A program made the position numbers and the translations under genes. From Atopobiaceae bacterium (GTDB lineage Bacteria; Actinomycetota; Coriobacteriia; Coriobacteriales; Atopobiaceae), in NCBI GenBank assembly GCA_017545665.1, contig JAFWKQ010000039.1:50504-114503 (forward strand): a stretch of DNA of 64,000 bases, in the 5' to 3' direction. Positions within the stretch are counted from its first letter, which is position 1; every line of letters starts with the position of its first letter. Shown here piece by piece: positions 58,875 to 64,000 of the stretch. The notes under the pieces are model-generated. The model had not been told where the DNA came from, made no database searches, and saw only the letters and a list, made by a program, of their open reading frames with translations.

Positions 58875-61079
58875 TTACTTCTTCTTGGCGTCGGCAGCTT
58901 TCTTCGCGGCGTTTGCCCTACGAGTTGCCGCGGCCTTCTTTGCTGCGGCAGAACGGCGAGCCTTCTTCTCTTCCTCGCTCAGCACTTCCTTTGCCGCCTT
59001 TGCCGCCGTGGCAACCTTGGCGACCTTGGCAGCAGCCTTCTTTGCCGCGGGCTTCTTTGCCGCGGGCTTCTTTGCGGCCTTGCGTGCACTGTGGGCCTCG
59101 ATTACCGACTGCTTTACAGGCTTGGGAGGCAGCGGGCCGTCGTACTTGAACACGGCGCCACCCAGCGGCGGGACTCGTACCTTAATGGAGTTGTCGCGCA
59201 GGTTCCAAGGCTTCTCCTCAGACTCAAAGCGCACATCGGCATTGGTGACGCCCGAGCCGCCGTACTCCTCCACGTCGGAGTTGAAGACTTCCTTCCAGTA
59301 ACCGGCCTGCGGCACGCCAATACGATACTCCTCGTAGGGATTGACCTCGTAGTTAATAACGATGAGCAGGTCGTCCTTGGGATCGTCACCATGGCGCACG
59401 AAGCTGATCACGCACTGGTTGGAGTTGTTTGCGTCAATCCACTCAAAGCCGTCCTCCACGTAGCCCTTCTCCCACAGGGCAGGCTCGCTCATGTAGAACT
59501 TATTGAGCGCGGCCACGAACCTCTGGTGCTTGGCGTGGGCCTCGAACTCCTCCGTCATGAAGTACTCAATGCCCTCGTAATAGCGCCACTCAATGAACTG
59601 GCCAATCTCGTTGCCCATAAAGTTGAGCTGTCCGCCGGGATGCGTGTACTGGTAGAACGCCAGCGAGCGCAGGCCAGCCATCTGACGCCAGTAGTCGCCC
59701 GGCTGACGGGTGATGAGCGAGCACTTGCCGTGGACGACCTCGTCGTGCGAAAGCGGGAGCACGAAGTTCTCGTTAAACGCATACATGATGGAGAAGGTCA
59801 GCAGGCTGTGATTACCCGGACGATACGGGAAGTCCGTCTGGCAATAGCGCAGGGTGTCGTTCATCCAGCCCATGTCCCACTTGTAGTTAAAGCCAAGGCC
59901 GCCAACCTCGGGCGGACGGGTAACGAGCGGCCACGCGGTGGACTCCTCGGCGATCATCATGACGTCGGGGTGATAGGTGCCCACGATCCTGTTGCACTTG
60001 CGCACGAATTCGATGGAGGGGTAGTCGTGCTCGGAGCCGTCCTCGTTGAACTTCTTCTGGCCTGGATCGTCGATGCCAAAGTTGAGGTACAGCATGGAGG
60101 TGACGCCGTCCATGCGAATGCCGTCGGCGTGATACTCGCCAATCCAGTACAGCAAGTTGGAGATGAGGAACGTGTGAACCTCTCCGCGCTCGAAGTCAAA
60201 CTTGTAGGTACCCCAGTTCGGGTGGATCTCCTTCTCGTACAGCTTGCTGCCGTTGAAGTGCACCAGACCATGCTCGTCGGGGCAGAATCCGCCGGGCACC
60301 CAGTCCAGGATGACGCCCACGCCAGCTTGGTGGCAGGCATCCACAAAGTGCTTGAACTGCTTGGGGGTTCCGTAGCGGCTGGTAGGCGCATAGTAGCCGG
60401 TTACCTGATAGCCCCAGCTGCCGTCGAAGGGGTGCTCCATAACGGGCATGAGCTCTATGTGGGAGTAGCCCATCTCGCTCACGTAGGCGACCAGCTCCTC
60501 CGAGAGGTCGTCATAGCTGTACCAGGAGCCGGTGGCCTCGTCGTTGTCGTCGGGATCGGTGCCAAAGGCGGTAAGGCCGTCCTTGTGGCGCTTCCAGCTG
60601 CCCAGATGCACCTCGAAGATGTTGAGCGGGCGCTTCATGTGGTCGGACTCCTCGCGCTGGGTCATCCATTTCTTGTCGCCCCACTTGTAGGAGTCGATCT
60701 CGGCCGTGCGCGAGGCGGTACCGGGAATGAGCTCGGCCTGGAAGGCGTAGGGGTCGGCCTTGTACAGCATGTCGCCTGCGCGCGTGCGGATGACGTACTT
60801 GTACAGCTGGCCCTCTTGCACGCCCGGCACGAAGCCGTACCACACGCCGCCAACCGGCGTACGCGTGAGCGACGTGGCGTTTTCGTCCCAACCGTTAAAC
60901 TCGCCAATCACGTTCACCGCTCGCACATCGGGCGCCCAAACGGCAAAGAAGTACCCGTCTTGGCCGTCCACAGTGCAAGGATGCGCGCCCAGCTTTTCGT
61001 AGCTGCGGAACCACTCGCCCTTGGCGAGCAGGTACAGGTCGTCGTTGGTAAGGAGGTAGTTCTGGATAGGTGCGCTCAT
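58875..61079 (-). CDS. glgB: Glycogen branching enzyme with Lys/Ala-rich C-terminal tail
   Basis: 734 aa. Residues 1-660 are a standard GH13 branching enzyme: N-terminal CBM48 (GAHPCTVDGQDGYFFAVWAP), the catalytic Asp in GIRMDGVTSMLY, Glu in IAEESTAWP and HDEVVHGK, and the C-terminal beta domain. It makes alpha-1,6 branches. The last ~73 residues, after the beta domain, are a run of Ala and Lys like histone H1 (KKPAAKKPAAKKAAAKVAK), absent from usual GlgB of 630-660 aa. The ATG follows GGGAGGA. It has its own terminator and is apart from the main glg operon. Confidence 0.95.
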   Translation of the reverse strand: MSAPIQNYLLTNDDLYLLAKGEWFRSYEKLGAHPCTVDGQDGYFFAVWAPDVRAVNVIGEFNGWDENATSLTRTPVGGVWYGFVPGVQEGQLYKYVIRTRAGDMLYKADPYAFQAELIPGTASRTAEIDSYKWGDKKWMTQREESDHMKRPLNIFEVHLGSWKRHKDGLTAFGTDPDDNDEATGSWYSYDDLSEELVAYVSEMGYSHIELMPVMEHPFDGSWGYQVTGYYAPTSRYGTPKQFKHFVDACHQAGVGVILDWVPGGFCPDEHGLVHFNGSKLYEKEIHPNWGTYKFDFERGEVHTFLISNLLYWIGEYHADGIRMDGVTSMLYLNFGIDDPGQKKFNEDGSEHDYPSIEFVRKCNRIVGTYHPDVMMIAEESTAWPLVTRPPEVGGLGFNYKWDMGWMNDTLRYCQTDFPYRPGNHSLLTFSIMYAFNENFVLPLSHDEVVHGKCSLITRQPGDYWRQMAGLRSLAFYQYTHPGGQLNFMGNEIGQFIEWRYYEGIEYFMTEEFEAHAKHQRFVAALNKFYMSEPALWEKGYVEDGFEWIDANNSNQCVISFVRHGDDPKDDLLIVINYEVNPYEEYRIGVPQAGYWKEVFNSDVEEYGGSGVTNADVRFESEEKPWNLRDNSIKVRVPPLGGAVFKYDGPLPPKPVKQSVIEAHSARKAAKKPAAKKPAAKKAAAKVAKVATAAKAAKEVLSEEEKKARRSAAAKKAAATRRANAAKKAADAKKK

Positions 61080-61349
61080 GTTCGAGTCCTCCCGATTGCG
61101 TTGTTCACAGACATGTTAAGCATAGGGGTCTTGAGGCGCTGGATAGGCCACTATTTGGGCAGGCGTGCACGGTCTGTCGGCACGCGGGCTATATTTGACC
61201 CTATTTCCATATTTTTTAAAGGGCTCGCGGCACAGCGTCGCGAACGGGACGACCAAGCTAAGAGACAAGACGGGCCGAAGACAAACGTAGGCCCTTCTCT
61301 GCGCGTCCAAAAAACAGTACCATGCAAGGAAGTGCAGAGAGGAGCCGCC

Positions 61350-62039
61350 ATGCCCCGAGAGTCAAAGAAGAGCAAGGTTGCGCGAGCGACGGAGTTTTGC
61401 CACCGCATGGACAAAATCTACGGCCAGGAGCCCTCCGCCCTGGACTGGCGCTCGCCGTTTGAGCTGGTAATCGCCGTGCTGTTGTCGGCACAGACCACCG
61501 ACGTCGCCGTTAACGCCGTAACGCCCGAGCTCTTTGCCCGCTGGGGCGAGCCCGCCGCCATGGCACAGGCCGATCCCAAGGAGGTGGCAGAGGTAATCCG
61601 ACGCCTGGGCTTCTTTAGGACAAAGTCGGAACACTGCGTGGCATGCGCCCAAATGATTATGGCCGACTACGGTGGCGAGGTGCCACAAACCATGGAGGAG
61701 CTCACGCGACTTCCCGGCGTGGGACGAAAGACGGCAAACATCGTGCTCAACAAGGCATTTGGCATCGTGGAGGGCATAGCTGTGGACACGCACGTGTTCC
61801 GCATTGCGCAGCGTATGGGGCTCACCACGGCAAAGACGCCCCTTGCGGCCGAGAAGGACCTGTTGGCAGTGATTCCTCGCGAGCTGTGGAACGGGGTAAA
61901 CTCCGAATGGATTCGCCATGGGAGGGCCACCTGCACCGCGCGGGTGGCCAAATGCGACGAGTGTCCCTGCGAGGATCTGTGCCCCAAGCGACCCGTACGC
62001 CACGGAGCCGGCAAGGGTCGCCGCAAACGAAAAAGCTGA
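61350..62039 (+). CDS. nth: Endonuclease III
   Basis: 229 aa. DNA glycosylase/AP lyase for oxidised pyrimidines. Helix-hairpin-helix LPGVGRKTANIV with the catalytic Lys, the catalytic Asp in VDTHVFR, and the [4Fe-4S] loop (Cys-x6-Cys-x2-Cys-x5-Cys: CTARVAKC, CPC, LC) are all present. The ATG at 61350 follows GAGAGGAG; the very long open frame before it is antisense to glgB. Its last codons and stop (Lys-Ser-TGA) are from a family A palindrome. Confidence 0.97.
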   Translation: MPRESKKSKVARATEFCHRMDKIYGQEPSALDWRSPFELVIAVLLSAQTTDVAVNAVTPELFARWGEPAAMAQADPKEVAEVIRRLGFFRTKSEHCVACAQMIMADYGGEVPQTMEELTRLPGVGRKTANIVLNKAFGIVEGIAVDTHVFRIAQRMGLTTAKTPLAAEKDLLAVIPRELWNGVNSEWIRHGRATCTARVAKCDECPCEDLCPKRPVRHGAGKGRRKRKS

Positions 62040-62109
62040 CAAGTGACCTGTCCCCTTGTCAGCTTTTGGCTACCAAGCTGACAAGGGGACAGGTCACTTG
62101 TCAGCTTTT
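62031..62109. repeat. Family A palindromic repeat, two units
   Basis: Two units, one in each orientation, between nth and the convergent membrane-protein gene. The AAAAGCTGA at the left edge provides the nth stop codon TGA at 62037-62039. A GGCTACC sequence follows each unit. Confidence 0.9.
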
Positions 62110-62111
62110 GG

Positions 62112-62795
62112 CTACCAGGTAAGCGGGACGTCCACGCGGTTGCCGTTTACGGTGAGCACGACGGTTGAGCCGTCCAACGTGGCATCCGATATGCTTCCCT
62201 CGCCCGACACGGGCTTACCGTCGCGATCCATAATCTGGCTCCATCCCGAACCAATGGTGTAGGCCATGACGTCCCACTTCCCGTCGGCGAGGTTTTCGGG
62301 AATCAACACGGCGCCGTCGTAAAGCACCAGGCCAGCCGGCGTGCCGGAAAGATCGCCCAAGCTCACGTCCTTACCGCCGTCACGCGTCTCCATAAGCTGG
62401 TATTTCTCGCCGTTCTTCGCAATGTGATAGGAAGCGCCGCGGCTTGTGATGGAGTCACCGGTTTGCGCCACGACCTTGTCGGCCTCTGGCTCTGCCGCAG
62501 GCTTGGCCGGCGAGGCGTTGAGCACGTTTATGAACAGCACCACGATTACGGCGATGGCCACCAACGCGCCCACCACAACCACGATGAGCGTGCGCCTGTC
62601 AATGGGGAGTTGCTCCTCGCCATCGGCCACATGCGCGTCGGCCGCGGCATGCGCGCCCTTGCGCCTGCTTGAGGCGGCAACTGCGCCCTGACCCTCCTCG
62701 AGCTTGTCAAAAGCTCCGTTCGAAACGGAATCCGCATGCACCGGTCGTGGCGTGTTGGTGCCCAACTCGCCCGTATCCTCTGCATTTACTGTCAT
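62112..62795 (-). CDS. Single-pass membrane protein with extracellular beta-rich domain
   Basis: 227 aa. A cytosolic N-terminal part of about 65 residues (Ala-rich, with SSRRKG), one membrane segment at about 70-92 (TLIVVVVGALVAIAVIVVLF) and an outer domain of about 130 residues with TGDSITSRGASYHIAKNG and GSISDATLDGSTVVLTVNG. The C-terminal LTVNGNRVDVPLTW looks like a beta-strand pair. I do not recognise a family. The ATG at 62795 follows GAAGGAG. It is read in line behind recR with a 36-base gap, so likely co-transcribed. Confidence 0.65.
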   Translation of the reverse strand: MTVNAEDTGELGTNTPRPVHADSVSNGAFDKLEEGQGAVAASSRRKGAHAAADAHVADGEEQLPIDRRTLIVVVVGALVAIAVIVVLFINVLNASPAKPAAEPEADKVVAQTGDSITSRGASYHIAKNGEKYQLMETRDGGKDVSLGDLSGTPAGLVLYDGAVLIPENLADGKWDVMAYTIGSGWSQIMDRDGKPVSGEGSISDATLDGSTVVLTVNGNRVDVPLTW

Positions 62796-62831
62796 ACTCG
62801 CTCCTTCGCCACGCAGACGCACGCGTCCACG

Positions 62832-63485
62832 CTACATCTCGCGTCGGTCTTCGATGGCGCGACCCAACGAAAGCTCGTCAGCCAGCTCCACCTCGCCACC
62901 CACCGACATGCCCACGGCAAAGCGCGTAACGCGCACGCCCAAAGGCTTTATGATGCGCGAAAGGTACGTAGCCGTAGCCTCGCCCTCCACGTCGGTGTTC
63001 GTGGCCAAGATGACCTCTTGCACTTCTTCTGCGGCCAACCTGCCCAGAAGCTCCTTAACGTGCAACTGGTCGGGACCGATTTTATCCATGGGTGAAATTA
63101 CCCCACCCAACACATGGTACAACCCGTGATAGGTCCCCGTACGCTCCACCGCCGAAACATCACGAGGTTCCGACACGACGCAAATCGTCGTTTGGTCGCG
63201 CGACGAGTCGGCGCACACGTCACAGGTGCTACCCGTGGCGTAGCTAAAGCACACGGGACAAAAGTGCACTTGCTTCTTTACGTCCAAAATGGCCGTAGCC
63301 AGACGCCTGGAGCGCTCCGCATCGGATTCCAGCAGGTAGTACGCTATGCGCTGCGCTGATTTGGGGCCTATGCCCGGCAGGCGACCCAGCTCGTCGAGCA
63401 GGCGCTGAAGCGCACGACGGTCGCCGCCATCGGGCACGCCTTGCGCAAAAGTGCCTGCGGAAGGGGGTGTGCCATAGGAGGCCAT
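62832..63485 (-). CDS. recR: Recombination protein RecR
   Basis: 217 aa. RecR helps load RecA at gaps together with RecF and RecO. The helix-hairpin-helix LPGIGPKSAQRIAYY, the zinc finger CPVCFSYATGSTCDVC and the Toprim core (ICVVSEPRDVSAVERTGTY, ATNTDVEGEATATYL) are intact. It starts 2 bases after the ybaB stop with a weak ribosome site, pointing to translational coupling. The dnaX-ybaB-recR order is highly conserved in Gram-positives. About 15 N-terminal residues beyond the usual start are present. Confidence 0.97.
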   Translation of the reverse strand: MASYGTPPSAGTFAQGVPDGGDRRALQRLLDELGRLPGIGPKSAQRIAYYLLESDAERSRRLATAILDVKKQVHFCPVCFSYATGSTCDVCADSSRDQTTICVVSEPRDVSAVERTGTYHGLYHVLGGVISPMDKIGPDQLHVKELLGRLAAEEVQEVILATNTDVEGEATATYLSRIIKPLGVRVTRFAVGMSVGGEVELADELSLGRAIEDRREM

Positions 63486-63487
63486 GC

Positions 63488-63796
63488 CTAAAACAACCCT
63501 GGTATGTTGAGGCCGCTCGTAATGTCTGCCACCTGCTCGTTTGCAACTTCGCTAGCCTTTGCCAACACGGAGTTAACGGCCGTGAGGACAAGATCTTCCA
63601 GCATAGCTACGTCGTTGGGGTCTACGACGTCGGGATCGATGCTTATGCCGGTGATCTTCATGTCGCCTGTGGCAGTAACGCGCACCATGCCGCCGCCGGC
63701 GGTGGCCTCCACCTCCACGTTGCCCATATTGTCCTGTGCCGTGGCAAGCTGCTCCTGCATAAGGCGGGCCTGCTCCATTAGCTGCTGCATATCCAT
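63488..63796 (-). CDS. ybaB: YbaB/EbfC family nucleoid-associated protein
   Basis: 102 aa. A small dimeric DNA-binding protein: N-terminal helix DMQQLMEQARLMQEQL, then the beta-sheet GGGMVRVTATGDMKITGISIDP and C-terminal helix with EDLVLTAVNSVL. Relatives bend and coat DNA. The ATG at 63796 follows GGAGGAACAC; a longer frame upstream overlaps a hairpin. It lies between dnaX and recR. Confidence 0.95.
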   Translation of the reverse strand: MDMQQLMEQARLMQEQLATAQDNMGNVEVEATAGGGMVRVTATGDMKITGISIDPDVVDPNDVAMLEDLVLTAVNSVLAKASEVANEQVADITSGLNIPGLF

Positions 63797-63839
63797 GTGT
63801 TCCTCCAAGCGAATCGAATCGATAAGTAACGTAAGGGGA

Positions 63840-63864
63840 CCTCCGCCCACGTGGCGGGCGGAGG
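63840..63864. other. Perfect hairpin between dnaX and ybaB
   Basis: CCTCCGCCC/GGGCGGAGG with a 7-base loop. On the plus strand it is followed by GTTTTG; on the minus strand (gene direction) there is no T-run, so it may weaken rather than stop read-through from dnaX. Confidence 0.5.
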
Positions 63865-63871
63865 GTTTTGC

Positions 63872-64000
63872 CTATTCTTTGGAATCCGTGCTCACGCGTA
63901 CGTCGCTGCCAAACACCTCAAAGGCGTTCTCGAGGATGTCGACAAGTTCGGGCGGAAGGTCTTCCGGTGGTTCGGGCATGGGAGCCTGCGGCGCTGGCGC
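63872..64000 (-). CDS. dnaX: DNA polymerase III gamma/tau subunit, 3' end
   Basis: Only the last 42 codons are inside the window. The residues PEDLPPELVDILENAFEVFG and the stop at 63872-63874 fit the C-terminal tail of DnaX, here rich in Pro and Ala. Identification rests mainly on the conserved dnaX-ybaB-recR order. Confidence 0.7.
   Translation of the reverse strand, partial: APAPQAPMPEPPEDLPPELVDILENAFEVFGSDVRVSTDSKE

Noticed and set aside
59091..61349. Frame that extends nth upstream by 753 codons
   Set aside because: The extension is antisense to glgB. The nth ATG at 61350 has its own GAGAGGAG site and the protein from there has the normal length.

Overview
The window looks like chromosomal DNA of a high-GC Gram-positive bacterium of the class Coriobacteriia (Atopobiaceae/Olsenella-like). 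This is inferred from gene content and style: FtsH-Hpt next to a tRNA-Ser, DnaX-YbaB-RecR, a full glycogen locus with GlgC plus GlgD, ChW-repeat surface protein, class C sortases, lactose/cellobiose-type PTS, and many short palindromic intergenic repeats. No 16S gene is present, so genus is not proven.

Layout. 1-4.7 kb: end of an unknown gene, a trigger-factor-like protein, ribosomal protein bL31, mannose-6-phosphate isomerase and a MupG-type 6-phospho-glycosidase. 4.8-8.7 kb: a lactose/cellobiose PTS (IIA, IIC with a large insertion, IIB) read leftwards from a shared control region with a divergent GntR/UTRA regulator. 8.8-15.4 kb: pantothenate kinase CoaX, a FolP-FolK fusion, a shortened biotin-ligase-like protein, sirtuin, patatin, exonuclease III and a PHP phosphoesterase. 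15.9-22.6 kb: MalY-like beta-lyase, a transposase remnant, two sortases (one frameshifted), an aminotransferase and a TreR-like regulator. 22.6-32.3 kb: an unusual membrane protein, FtsH, Hpt, tRNA-Ser(UGA), PRC-barrel and YtxH proteins, a secreted coiled-coil/lysozyme-like hydrolase, a stand-alone cyanophycin-synthetase N-domain protein, a CNNM/CBS protein and a small metal-binding protein. 32.4-43.5 kb: GH2 glycosidase, a flippase-like LPG-synthase TM protein plus PAP2 phosphatase, an MFS carrier plus HUMPS-family enzyme, and Mfd. 43.7-61.1 kb: ChW/NlpC surface protein and the glycogen genes: GH13-GH77 fusion, glgA, glgD, glgC, glgP and, separately, glgB. 61.3-64 kb: Nth, a membrane protein, RecR, YbaB and the 3' end of dnaX.

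How it works together. The glycogen block contains ADP-glucose synthesis (GlgC/GlgD), chain elongation (GlgA), branching (GlgB), phosphorolysis (GlgP) and debranching/transfer (GH13-GH77), so the cell can both store and mobilise alpha-glucan. The PTS, MupG, ManA, GH2 and MFS/HUMPS genes point to scavenging of host or cell-wall sugars.

The most unusual content is non-coding. I see at least seven different repeat families: (A) GACAAGGGGACAGGTC palindromes at gene 3' ends, twice supplying the stop codon; (B) TACAAAGGGGACTGTCCCC palindromes, two of them inside the GH2 coding frame; (C) two arrays of about 21-bp AAAGTCTGTAG units arranged head-to-head around a conserved 90-bp core; (D) four ~160-bp elements with terminal inverted repeats AGTGTGGTTTTGGGG; (E) a GC-rich module directly joined to two of the D copies; (F) an inverted/direct repeat patch before glgA; and (G) a duplicated CAGGCRATGGGG hairpin. 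A further single-copy 141-nt near-perfect hairpin lies between two convergent genes. Family C is the best candidate for an undescribed element.
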